A stretch of DNA of 64,000 bases, from the NCBI GenBank assembly GCA_023423895.1, contig JAFAER010000024.1, forward strand, positions 196,071-260,070. The letters are read 5' to 3'. The position numbers and the translations under genes are program-made. This document shows, one piece after another, positions 6,978 through 15,608 of the stretch. Each line of letters opens with the position of its first letter. The first letter of the stretch is position 1. This DNA is from Pseudomonadota bacterium. GTDB lineage: Bacteria > Myxococcota_A > Polyangia > Polyangiales > Polyangiaceae. The notes beneath the pieces are model-generated. The model did not search any database. It was given only the letters and a program-made list of their open reading frames with translations, and was not told the DNA's origin.

Positions 6978-8252
6978 TCAGCGACGCGCCGTCGGATCGC
7001 CGACGGCGAGGGGCGCCGTGATGTACGGAGCGCGAACGACGCCGGAGGCCGCGCGCTTCGTCGCGCTCTCGCCGACGAGGCGAAGCGCCGACGGCCCCAT
7101 CGGCTCCATCCCCGACCGCAGTCGCTCGAGGCGGAGCCGAAGGTTGTTCGGGCTGTCGGCGTTGCGAAGCGCGTCCGCGTCGGTGATCCGACCGCTCTCG
7201 CAGAGGTGGTAGAGCGCCGAGTCGAACGTCTGGCAGCCCTCGACGATGGACTGCTCCATCGCGTCCTTGAGCACGTGGATCTCGCCGCGCTTGATGAGGT
7301 CCTTGATACGCGGAGTGTCGAGCATGACCTCGAGCGCCGCTGCGCGTCCCCCGCCGACGGCCGGGAGGAGGCGCTGCGAGACGACGGCCCGCAGGTTCAG
7401 CGACAGCTGCAGGAGGATCTCGTGATGGCGCTCCGCCGGGAAGAAGGTGAGGATTCGCTCGATCGCCTGGTCAGCGCTGTTCGAGTGGAGCGTCGAGAGG
7501 CAGAGATGGCCGGTCTCGGCGAACGTGAGCGCCGCTTCCATCGTCTCGACATCCCGGATCTCGCCGATGAGGATGACGTCCGGCGCCTGCCGCAGCGTGT
7601 TCTTCAGGGCGTCGGCGTACGAATGAGTGTCCGTGCCGACCTCACGCTGGGTGACGACACATTGCTTGTGGGGGTGAATGAACTCGACAGGGTCTTCGAC
7701 CGTAACGATGTGGCCGGACGCCGTGGAGTTGCGATGGTCGATCATGGCGGCGAGCGTCGTCGACTTTCCGCTGCCGGTCCCGCCGACGAGCAGCACGAGC
7801 CCGCGCTTCGACGCCATCACGTGCTTCAACACGTGCGGGTGGTTCAGCTCGTCGAGCGTCGTGATCTTGGTCTTCACGAGCCGGACCACCATTCCGGTGG
7901 CGCCCTTCTGCCGGAACACGTTCACGCGGAAGCGGGCGTCTCCGAGCGTGACCGCGAGATTCATCTCCAGCTTCTGCCGGAACTCCTCGCGCTGCGCCGC
8001 CGTCATGAGCGAGTCCGCCATGCGATCCAGCACCTCCGGCGTTCCCGGCGTCTTGCCGGCGAGCCCTTCGCCGTCGACGCGGAACACCGGTGGACTCTCG
8101 TTCGTGAGATAGAGATCCGATGCGTTGATCTTGAGCATGTGCTCGAGGAGCATCGCCATCGCCGGGTCGATCGACGGAGCGCGCGCCGATGCTCCCGCGA
8201 TCGGCATGCCCTGGATCGTGTGCGCACGGTACATCGGTTGAACCTGACTCAT
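6978..8252 (-). CDS. pilU: PilT/PilU-family type IV pilus retraction ATPase (PilU-like)
   Basis: 424-residue secretion-type ATPase. Motifs in order: N-terminal HMLKINASDLYLTNESPP, Walker A GGTGSGKSTT, Asp box IVTVEDPVEFIH, Walker B DVILIGEIRDVETME, His box HLCLSTLHSNS. A C-terminal ~60-residue extension is richer in Arg and Ala and is missing in PilT. The ATG overlaps the stop of the upstream pilT (ATGA), with GAGGGG before it. PilU works with PilT to retract type IV pili from the cytoplasmic base. PilU rather than a second PilT is inferred from order, length and the presence of a better PilT match upstream. Confidence 0.85.
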   Translation of the reverse strand: MSQVQPMYRAHTIQGMPIAGASARAPSIDPAMAMLLEHMLKINASDLYLTNESPPVFRVDGEGLAGKTPGTPEVLDRMADSLMTAAQREEFRQKLEMNLAVTLGDARFRVNVFRQKGATGMVVRLVKTKITTLDELNHPHVLKHVMASKRGLVLLVGGTGSGKSTTLAAMIDHRNSTASGHIVTVEDPVEFIHPHKQCVVTQREVGTDTHSYADALKNTLRQAPDVILIGEIRDVETMEAALTFAETGHLCLSTLHSNSADQAIERILTFFPAERHHEILLQLSLNLRAVVSQRLLPAVGGGRAAALEVMLDTPRIKDLIKRGEIHVLKDAMEQSIVEGCQTFDSALYHLCESGRITDADALRNADSPNNLRLRLERLRSGMEPMGPSALRLVGESATKRAASGVVRAPYITAPLAVGDPTARR

Positions 8253-9313
8253 TGGCGTCCCCTCGCGGCAAGCGCGGCGATGGCTTCCGAAGAAGGATGC
8301 CGCGAACGCGCCTCTTCGATGCTGATGACCCCCGTGGTCACGAGCTCGATCAACGCTGCTTCGAGCGTCTGCATCCCGATCTTGCCGCTGACCTGCATGA
8401 CGCTCGGGATCTGGTGGGTCTTCCCTTCGCGGATCAGGTTCTTCACGGCCGGCGTTCCGAGCAGGATCTCGAGCGCCGCCTGGCGACCGCCGCCCTTCTT
8501 CTTCACGAGCATCTGCGCGACGACCCCGAGGAGCGACTCGGAGAGCATCGTGCGGACCTGAGCCTGCTGCTCCGTCGGGAACACGTCGATGATGCGGTCG
8601 ACGGTCTTCGGTGCGCTTGCGGTGTGCAACGTTCCGAAGACGAGGTGCCCGGTCTCCGCTGCCGTCAGCGCGAGTGAGATCGTCTCGAGGTCACGGAGCT
8701 CGCCGACGAGAATGACATCCGGATCTTCGCGGAGCGCGCTACGCAGCGCAGCGGTGAACGATTTGCTCTGAGAGCCGATCTCGCGCTGGTTCACGAGCGC
8801 GGTCTTGCTCTTGTGCACGAACTCGATCGGGTCTTCCAGCGTGAGGATGTGCCCGGGCATCGACTCGTTGATCAGATCGATCATCGCGGCGAGCGTCGTC
8901 GACTTGCCGCTTCCGGTCGGACCGGTCACGAGCACGAGCCCTTTTTCGGCCTGCGCGAGCGCCCGAAGCACGGGCGGAAGGCGCAGGTCCTCGAGGCGCG
9001 GGATGTTCTCGGGGATCTGGCGGAAGACGGCGGCCTCGCCGCGCTCGTGCATGAAGGCGTTCACACGGAAGCGAGCGCCGTCGCCGAGCTTGTAGGCGAA
9101 GTCCACCTCGAGGTGCTCCTGGAAGTGCCGGCGCTGGGCGTCGTTCATCACCTCGAAGATCAGGCGGTGCGTCTCTTCCGGGAGGAGCGGCGGATGGTCG
9201 ATTCGGACCAGATCGCCGTGGATGCGGACCATCGGCGGCTCGCCCGCAGAGATGTGGAGGTCAGACGCTTTGCGCTCGATGGCGAACCGGAGGAGATCGG
9301 CAGACGTGATCAT
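8249..9313 (-). CDS. pilT: type IV pilus twitching motility ATPase PilT
   Basis: 354 residues, the usual PilT length. N-terminal domain IERKASDLHISAGEPPMVRI; Walker A GPTGSGKSTT; Asp box LTLEDPIEFVH; Walker B DVILVGELRDLETI; His box HLVFGTLHTASA; and the C-terminal VKNLIREGK, corresponding to PilT's AIRNLIRE motif needed for retraction. ATG with GGAG 5 bp upstream. It overlaps the neighbours on both sides by 4 bp, so the three genes are probably translated from one mRNA. Hexameric motor that pulls pili back, powering social/twitching motility. Confidence 0.93.
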   Translation of the reverse strand: MITSADLLRFAIERKASDLHISAGEPPMVRIHGDLVRIDHPPLLPEETHRLIFEVMNDAQRRHFQEHLEVDFAYKLGDGARFRVNAFMHERGEAAVFRQIPENIPRLEDLRLPPVLRALAQAEKGLVLVTGPTGSGKSTTLAAMIDLINESMPGHILTLEDPIEFVHKSKTALVNQREIGSQSKSFTAALRSALREDPDVILVGELRDLETISLALTAAETGHLVFGTLHTASAPKTVDRIIDVFPTEQQAQVRTMLSESLLGVVAQMLVKKKGGGRQAALEILLGTPAVKNLIREGKTHQIPSVMQVSGKIGMQTLEAALIELVTTGVISIEEARSRHPSSEAIAALAARGRQ

Positions 9314-9786
9314 CGAAGCTCCACGATGAACTCGACGTGAGTCTTCGCGATGTGGTGAATCTTGCCGTCGACGCGGAGCGGGAAGCTCTTCGAGGGCTGG
9401 TTGAGAAGATCGAGCGTGCGGGTCCGGCCGATCGAGGCGACCGTCCCACTGATCTCCTCGCCGCTGCGAAGGTGCACGGTGACGGACCGTGTCTCGTACG
9501 GGATGCCGAGGTCCGAGAGTGATTCGTCACGGCTGTCAGGGCCCTCGTCGCTTTCGGCGTCGACGACGATGCTCGCAATCGCAGCACGGGCAAAGAAGCG
9601 GATGGTTCCGTCCTGCTCGGCGGGGAAGAACGGCGCCTCCTGCTCGAAGAGATCCTCCGGCGGGGTGTTCGGCGCGAGGAAGAGGACGACCTCTCGAGCG
9701 CTGCGATCGGTATGGAGCCGGACGGTGGCACGCCGGACCGGCACGCGGAGCTCTTCGAAGCTCGAGCTCGAGATGGAAAGGTGCAC
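9310..9786 (-). CDS. hypothetical protein, first gene of the pilT-pilU operon
   Basis: 158 residues, GTG start, stop overlapping the pilT ATG. No signal peptide or membrane helix. Predicted beta-rich, in two parts: ~1-75 (VPVRRATVRLHTDRSAREVVLFLAP, read as VPVRRATVRLHTDRS then AREVVLFLAPN) and ~95-158 (SVTVHLRSGEEISGTVASI, then RTRTLDLLNQPSKSFPLR). The second part resembles small-barrel regions in other proteobacteria, but I cannot name a family. Three successive 4-bp overlaps argue for a role tied to pilus retraction, such as adjusting motor activity; that is inference. Confidence 0.78.
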   Translation of the reverse strand: MHLSISSSSFEELRVPVRRATVRLHTDRSAREVVLFLAPNTPPEDLFEQEAPFFPAEQDGTIRFFARAAIASIVVDAESDEGPDSRDESLSDLGIPYETRSVTVHLRSGEEISGTVASIGRTRTLDLLNQPSKSFPLRVDGKIHHIAKTHVEFIVELR

Positions 9787-9860
9787 GCTCTGACGTACGG
9801 CACGTCGAGCGAGAAATTCAGCGGTGTGTCGTCATCCCACCCAGCGGCCTGGATGAGGCT

Positions 9861-12800
9861 TCAGACGATGCCGTAGTCCTTCAGCCGCCGATAGAACGTC
9901 CGCCGCGGGATGCCGACCATCTTGGCCGCCTGGACACGGTTCCAGTTGCAGCGTGCGAGGGCGCCGAGAATCTTCTCCTTCTCGACGTCCTTGTACTCTT
10001 CCTGGTTGCGCGCGCGGATGGTCGAGGTTCCCGTCGGAGCGACGCGGCTCACCTCCGCAGCGGGGCTCCGCCCGCTCGCGGCCGGAAGATCGAGCTCCTC
10101 GGTCTTGATCTCGTCGTCCTCGGAGAGGAGCCAAGCATTCAGCAGCACGTGCTCGAGCTGTCGGACGTTGCCCGGCCAATCGTAGGACTGGAGTCGGCGG
10201 ACCGCGGCGCGCTCGACGGACTTGCGCTCCCGCTTGTGACGCGCGGAGAAGAGCGTGAGGAAGTGGTCGATGAGCGCGGGGATGTCGTCGGCGCGCTCGC
10301 GGAGCGGAGGCACCTTCAGCTCGATGACGTGAAGACGGTAGTAGAGGTCTTCGCGGAACGTGCCTTCGGCGACCATTTGCGCGAGGTCGCGATTCGTCGC
10401 GGCGATCACGCGCGCGTTGCAAGGCTCCTCCTTCGCGCCGCCGACGGGACGTACGGTCTTCTCCTGGAGGACCCGTAGGAGACCGGCTTGCATCTTCGTC
10501 GGCATCTCGCCGATCTCGTCGAGGAGGATGGTGCCGCTGTCCGCCTCGCGGAAGAGGCCCTTCCGGTCTCGATCGGCGCCGGTGAACGCGCCACGGACGT
10601 GGCCGAACAGCTCGCTCTCGAGCAGGTTGGCGGGGATCGCTCCGCAGTTCACGCCGAGGAACGGCGCCTTGCTCCGCGGGCCGGAGGTGTGCACCGCCTT
10701 GGCGATGACCTCCTTGCCGGTGCCGCTCTCCCCGGTGATGAGGACGGGGACGTCGGTGTCCTTGATCCGATCGACGAGGGCGTAGACCTTCCGCATCGCC
10801 GCGCTGGTGCCGACGAGGCCCGCGTAGCCGAAGTGCCCACGGAGCTCCTGGCGCGCTTGTTTGAGATCGCGCCGTGCCGATGCGAGCTGTTCGGTCCGGG
10901 CGCCGAGGCGCTCGGCGAGACGTTTCTTCGCCTCCTCGAGCTCGGCGTTCGTCTTTTCCAGCTCCTCGCTCCGCCGACGCAGCTCGTCGACGAGGCGCGC
11001 GCCCTCGATGGCGATCGCGGCCTGGTCGGCGAACGCCGCGAGCGTGGGGAGCTCGTCGCGGAAGCGGAGCCCGGGCCGAAGGCGCGTCTCGAGGTACAGA
11101 GCGCCGATCGTTTTGCCAGCCGGTGGGGCCCCGCGAATGGGCACGCACGCGATCGACTGGATCATGAGCTGATGGACGCTCACCGCCTGCGCGAGCCGCT
11201 CGTCCTCGCGTGCGCTCGTCGCGATCACCGGCTCGCCCTCGCGGATCACGCGTTCGGCCACGCTGCGCGAGAAATTCTGGTGAGTCTCCTCTCCCTTGCT
11301 GTCGCGCGACGTGTGGGCGACGACGTCTCCGCGGTCGTCGACGACCACGATGAGCCCGCGTTCGGCGCCGAGGAGGCCCACCGCATGATCGGTGACGCGC
11401 TGGAGCAGGCGATCGAGGTCGTGCTCGCGGGCGAGGTCGCGCGTGATCTCGAAGATGCGCTGGAGGCGATCTTCGGCGGGCATCGGCGTGCCCATGCTGG
11501 TGATCGACGCGGTCCGCCCGCTGAGCGCGCCGTTGATCGTCGGCGAACGCGTCGCCTCGCCGAGCACGCCACGGATGGCGCCCAGCCCTCCGGACCAAGG
11601 CGCGCTCGGCATCGCCGGCACCGTCGCGGTGTGCGCGTGGCGGAGCGCGCGCCGGCGCGGATCGTTCCAGAACACCTCGCGCAGGTCGCGCGGGAGCTTG
11701 GCTGCCGTCTCCTCGAGGAGCGCGAGCGACGCATCGGTGTCGCGACGCGCGAGCGCCGATGCTCCCTGCATGGCGGCGAGGCGGGCGCGGGCATCGAGCG
11801 CGCGCCAGGCCCATTCGCGCTGGCCGGCGTCGAGCGCGCGCTGATGCGCCTCGTCGAGCGCCGTGCGCGCGAGCGCCTCGTCACCGCGGGCAAGTGCGAG
11901 CGAGCCGCGGACGATGCATGCGAGCGCTTCGTGCTCCTGGAAACCGCTTTCGCCGAGGCGATCCTTCAGCGTGTCGAGCTCGCGAGACAGCCCCGCGACG
12001 TCGACGGTCCGCGCCGGATCGGCGGGAGCGCCGAGGCGCGTGAGGATGCCTTCGAGACGCGCCTCCGCTCCGTCGAGGGGCCGCGCGACCGCCTCGTACG
12101 CTTCGGCGCACAGGTCATAGAACCGCGCTGCGCGATCGATGTCGCCCATGCGCGTCGCGAGCTCGGCTTGCAGGCCGAGGAACTGAGCGCGTGCATTGGG
12201 CGCGAGCTGGTCGCGCTGCTCTGCGAGGCGCTCGATCGACGCTTCCGCCCTGGCGTAGCGCCCGAGGTACAGATCGAGGTTCGCGAGGTTGAACAGCGCC
12301 TGCTGCACGACGACGATCCCGCCGACGCGCCGCCCCATGTCGAGCGCGCCCTCGTAGTGGACGAGCGCCTGCGCGAGGTCACCGTCCGCCTTTGCGAGGC
12401 CGGCTAGGTTGAGCCGGGTCGTGGCGAGCGTCCAGGCGTCGCGCGCCTTCTCGGCCGACGCCAGCGCCGCTTCGTAAGCCTCCCGGGCTTCCTTTCCGCG
12501 ACCGCCCCGCTGGTGCGCGATGGCGAGCGAGACGAGCGCGACCGCTTCGATGCGGGGCTCCTGCACCTCGCGAGCGATCGCAACGGCCTCTTCGAGCGCT
12601 TTCTTCGCGTTCGCTTCGTCGCCGCTGAAGGCGAGCGCGAGCCCGTGAACGGAGAGCGCGTCGGCGGTCGTCGCGTCCTTCTCTCGTCCGCGTGCGGCCG
12701 CTTGCGTGAGCCGTGCGGCCTCGGCCGAGTCACCCGCGCGCATGTGTGTGCGCGCGCGCGCGATCTGCCACGCCCTAGCCGACGCGCTCGCGGATGCGAT

Positions 12801-14462
12801 CTCCGAGACCTCGTCGAGTGCCTTGGCCGAACCTGCCGCGTCGCCGCGCGCGAGGAAGATCCGCGACCAGGCGACGGCGAAGTCGACGCGCTCCTGCTCG
12901 CTCGTGGCTTGCCCGAGCGCCTCGAGCGTCGATGCCGCCGTGTCGAAGCGTCCGGTGTCGAGCGCGCGTGAGAGCTCGGCGAGCAGCTCGTCGCGCGAGC
13001 GCGAAACCGGAGGGATGCTGCGACTCGACCTGGCGTCGAGGATCTCGTCGATCTCGTCGATCGACGTCACGGCGCGACCTTCGAGGCGCTTCACGAACGA
13101 ACGGAGCTGGCCGGGTCTGCGTCCGGTGCGGTCGAGGAGATGTTTCGTCAGGCGATCCGGAAGGGAAGGGATGGCTCGCTTCACGAGCTCGGCTGCGCTG
13201 TCCTCGTCGAGCGGCGGCACGACGAAGGTGCGGACGCCGCGTGGAGCGAGCGCCAGCGCCGCGTCCTCGTCGGCGACGACCACGACTCGGGCGCCCTTTT
13301 CGGCAGCGCGCCGGATGCGTCCGCGTGAGGCGTCGTCGAGCTCGCCGAGATCGTCGATGACGATCACCAGCCCCTCGACCGGCGCATCGCTCGTGCCCCA
13401 GGCCTCCAGCTCGAGCTCCACGAGCTCCAGCGAGCTCACGTTCGGATCCCGCGAAGGCTCGATCCTCGCCACCGGCGCTCCGCTCACCCCGAGCGACCAC
13501 GAGAGCCGGTTCGCCAGCGTGCTGCGTCCGGAGCGGCGCGGGCCGACGATCGCGAGGACCTGACCCGGCCCGAGGCGCGACACATCGGCGGCGAGCGCCT
13601 GCGCGGCGGCGTCGACCCCGAGTACGGGCCACGCTGCGGCGCCGCCCAGGGCCCGTGTCTCGATCTTCGTGGCGCTCTTGAGAGCGCTGCCGAGCTCGTC
13701 GACGCTCGGATGGCGATCCTCCGGCGCGTCCGCGGTCGCGCGCGTGGCGATCGCCGAGAGGGCGGCGAACGCGCTCGCGTCGAGATCGCTCCTCCGTCCC
13801 TTCAGCGCATCTTTCAGCGTCGCGCCGAGCGCGTACACCTCGGCACGGACCGTGAGCGGCTCGCCGAGCAGCAGCTCGGGCGCGGCGTACTTCGGGGTGA
13901 GGCCGCGCGCGCGTGCGCCACCTTCGCGCCAGGGCGTCGCGAGCCCGAGATCGACCAGCGTTCCGGTCCCGTCCTCGCCGACGATGACGTTGGCCGGCTT
14001 GATGTCTCCGTGCAGGAGGCCTGCGCGATGAAGCACCGTGAGCTGATCGGCGGCGCTGGCGAGCGGCAGCAGCCACTCTCTCGCCGGATGGTCGCGGTCG
14101 TTTCGGCCATCGTCGTCGATCACCTCTTCGAGGCTGCGACCGGCGACGAGCTCGCGGACGAGGAAGCGACGAGGGCTGCCCGGGAGCCGCCCGAATGCGA
14201 GCACGAGCGGCACGCCGAGCCCTTCGAGGCCGCTCAGCGTCACGGCCTCGCGGACGAGGGCCATCACCTCGGCCTCTCCGGCGTCCTCGGCGAGGACCTT
14301 CAGCGCGAGGTCGCGGCCGGTGACCCGGTCGCGAACGGCCCATACCTCACCACCGCCACCCTTGCCGAGGAGTGCCACGGGCTCGTAACGAGCAGGCATC
14401 CTGAACGTGGGCGGAGCGGAGCTTCGCGTCGGAACGCTGGATGCGCTCACGGGATTCATCAT
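9861..14462 (-). CDS. Ser/Thr kinase - NTPase - TPR - GAF - sigma-54 activator fusion
   Basis: 1,533 residues. Kinase ~25-290: P-loop LLGKGGGGEVW, Lys in LALKVL, catalytic HGDIKPANV (HGD for HRD), DLG for DFG, APELL. NTPase ~300-480 with VGPRRSGRSTL. TPR-like helices ~490-940. GAF ~1000-1165 (VGLLGAERGLIVVVDD). Coiled coil ~1165-1215. AAA+ sigma-54 domain ~1215-1450 with GESGTGKE, the sigma-54 contact GAFTGAD, and DEIGEMP. Fis-type HTH ~1495-1533 (ILGALARCNWNRVQAAKMVG). All sigma-54 activator motifs are intact, so it should open RpoN promoters. Such fusions occur in Myxococcota. Start may be ATG 14462, 14459 or 14399; none has a good ribosome site. It lies upstream of the pilT operon on the same strand but ends 75 bp before it. 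Confidence 0.93.
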   Translation of the reverse strand: MMNPVSASSVPTRSSAPPTFRMPARYEPVALLGKGGGGEVWAVRDRVTGRDLALKVLAEDAGEAEVMALVREAVTLSGLEGLGVPLVLAFGRLPGSPRRFLVRELVAGRSLEEVIDDDGRNDRDHPAREWLLPLASAADQLTVLHRAGLLHGDIKPANVIVGEDGTGTLVDLGLATPWREGGARARGLTPKYAAPELLLGEPLTVRAEVYALGATLKDALKGRRSDLDASAFAALSAIATRATADAPEDRHPSVDELGSALKSATKIETRALGGAAAWPVLGVDAAAQALAADVSRLGPGQVLAIVGPRRSGRSTLANRLSWSLGVSGAPVARIEPSRDPNVSSLELVELELEAWGTSDAPVEGLVIVIDDLGELDDASRGRIRRAAEKGARVVVVADEDAALALAPRGVRTFVVPPLDEDSAAELVKRAIPSLPDRLTKHLLDRTGRRPGQLRSFVKRLEGRAVTSIDEIDEILDARSSRSIPPVSRSRDELLAELSRALDTGRFDTAASTLEALGQATSEQERVDFAVAWSRIFLARGDAAGSAKALDEVSEIASASASARAWQIARARTHMRAGDSAEAARLTQAAARGREKDATTADALSVHGLALAFSGDEANAKKALEEAVAIAREVQEPRIEAVALVSLAIAHQRGGRGKEAREAYEAALASAEKARDAWTLATTRLNLAGLAKADGDLAQALVHYEGALDMGRRVGGIVVVQQALFNLANLDLYLGRYARAEASIERLAEQRDQLAPNARAQFLGLQAELATRMGDIDRAARFYDLCAEAYEAVARPLDGAEARLEGILTRLGAPADPARTVDVAGLSRELDTLKDRLGESGFQEHEALACIVRGSLALARGDEALARTALDEAHQRALDAGQREWAWRALDARARLAAMQGASALARRDTDASLALLEETAAKLPRDLREVFWNDPRRRALRHAHTATVPAMPSAPWSGGLGAIRGVLGEATRSPTINGALSGRTASITSMGTPMPAEDRLQRIFEITRDLAREHDLDRLLQRVTDHAVGLLGAERGLIVVVDDRGDVVAHTSRDSKGEETHQNFSRSVAERVIREGEPVIATSAREDERLAQAVSVHQLMIQSIACVPIRGAPPAGKTIGALYLETRLRPGLRFRDELPTLAAFADQAAIAIEGARLVDELRRRSEELEKTNAELEEAKKRLAERLGARTEQLASARRDLKQARQELRGHFGYAGLVGTSAAMRKVYALVDRIKDTDVPVLITGESGTGKEVIAKAVHTSGPRSKAPFLGVNCGAIPANLLESELFGHVRGAFTGADRDRKGLFREADSGTILLDEIGEMPTKMQAGLLRVLQEKTVRPVGGAKEEPCNARVIAATNRDLAQMVAEGTFREDLYYRLHVIELKVPPLRERADDIPALIDHFLTLFSARHKRERKSVERAAVRRLQSYDWPGNVRQLEHVLLNAWLLSEDDEIKTEELDLPAASGRSPAAEVSRVAPTGTSTIRARNQEEYKDVEKEKILGALARCNWNRVQAAKMVGIPRRTFYRRLKDYGIV

Positions 14463-14525
14463 ACCGTGCCACGGCTGTGCCAGCGCCCTTTTGTGCCACT
14501 CGGCGGACGGCCGGGGCCGCGACGG

Positions 14526-15488
14526 TCACTCGCGCGGCTTCTCGAGCCCGTATTGGCCGCTGAATCCGAACCAGAAGCCGGTGAGGGCGAAGCCGACGCC
14601 GATGCGGCCGACGAACTGCTTGATCGGTTTGATGCGGAGGCCGATCTGCGGAATCGAGATCCAGGGGAAGATCGCCGGCTTCGATCCGCCGTTGAACCAG
14701 CTCTTCTCGGTGTAGCTGCCGACCTTGTTGTCCTCGGAGTTCTGGTGGTCGGCCGCGTTGCAGCCCGAGCCGGGGAGCCCGACGGCGTCGCAGCGGCGGT
14801 AGCGCCTGCCGGTGTCCGCGACGAGAGGCCCGTTGGGGTCTTCCTGCACCCAGTTGTTCTGGAGATTGCCGAAGACCGCGCCGAGGCCGAATCCGGCGCC
14901 GTACTCGAACTCGACGTTCTTCGAGAGCTTCGCCGACCAGAGGAGATCGACTGACGCGTAGAGGAGCTTCATCCCGCTGTTCACCACCGAGTAGTTGCCC
15001 GGGATGTTCGGCGTGTCCTTCTGCTTGAACAGAATGTCTTCGGTTCCGAGCTCGTGGTACGAGAGCGCGGGGATGAGCGAGAAGCCGTCCTTTCGCAGGT
15101 CGAACTCCGCGCCGATCATGTTCGTGTAGATCGTCGTTCCCTGGTCCAGGAACAGGTTCAGCATGAACGCCGGGACGACGTTGCCGCGGTAGCGGAGGCC
15201 GACGAACATGTAGGTCCGGCCGGGAATCTCCTCGACGTCGTAGATGTCCCACTGCTCCTTCGGCGGCTCGACCGTCGAGAGGTCTTTCTTTGGCTCGGCG
15301 GGAGCAGCGTCCTCCCCGTCCCCAGTGACCGCGTCCCATTCGGACTTGGTGTCGGCGGGAGCCGCAGACGGAGCGGGCTCGGCCTTCTTCGTGTCCGTAC
15401 CTTTGGGCTGAGCCAGGGCCGGAGACGGCAGCGCGAGCGCGACCGCGGTCGAGAGAGCCCCAAACGAGAACAGCGTCGTCGATCGCAT
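14526..15488 (-). CDS. exported outer-membrane beta-barrel-like protein
   Basis: About 320 residues. Start at ATG 15488 (MRSTTLFSFGALSTAV), with GAGG at good spacing; ATG 15494 is two codons earlier. A signal peptide ends at ALAQPKG. Residues ~28-85 form an Ala/Pro/Lys/Asp-rich linker. The rest is strand-rich with many Phe/Tyr/Gly positions (GRTYMFVGLRYRGNVVPAF, FEYGAGFGLGAVFG) and ends with FALTGFWFGFSGQYGLE, consistent with an outer membrane barrel. Two cysteines (~DAVGLPGSGCN) may form a loop disulfide. Family not identified. Reading the frame upstream to 16655 would run over the divergent hydrolase and is not supported. Confidence 0.82.
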   Translation of the reverse strand: MRSTTLFSFGALSTAVALALPSPALAQPKGTDTKKAEPAPSAAPADTKSEWDAVTGDGEDAAPAEPKKDLSTVEPPKEQWDIYDVEEIPGRTYMFVGLRYRGNVVPAFMLNLFLDQGTTIYTNMIGAEFDLRKDGFSLIPALSYHELGTEDILFKQKDTPNIPGNYSVVNSGMKLLYASVDLLWSAKLSKNVEFEYGAGFGLGAVFGNLQNNWVQEDPNGPLVADTGRRYRRCDAVGLPGSGCNAADHQNSEDNKVGSYTEKSWFNGGSKPAIFPWISIPQIGLRIKPIKQFVGRIGVGFALTGFWFGFSGQYGLEKPRE

Positions 15489-15608
15489 CGCCATGGCCTC
15501 GAGGAAAGGAAGCTTGGGTCCGCCAAGCTCAGGCGGCAGTTTGCCCCGCAAGCTCGGCCAGATGCTACACTGACTGTGCAGACGCAATAGAATTCGGGTG
15601 TACTTCCA

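Noticed and set aside
7206..8561. 451-codon plus-strand frame
   Set aside because: Opposite pilU and pilT, whose ATPase motifs are unambiguous.
10488..12407. Long plus-strand frame opposite the kinase-sigma-54 gene
   Set aside because: Antisense of a gene with complete, ordered motifs; no ribosome site or recognisable protein features.
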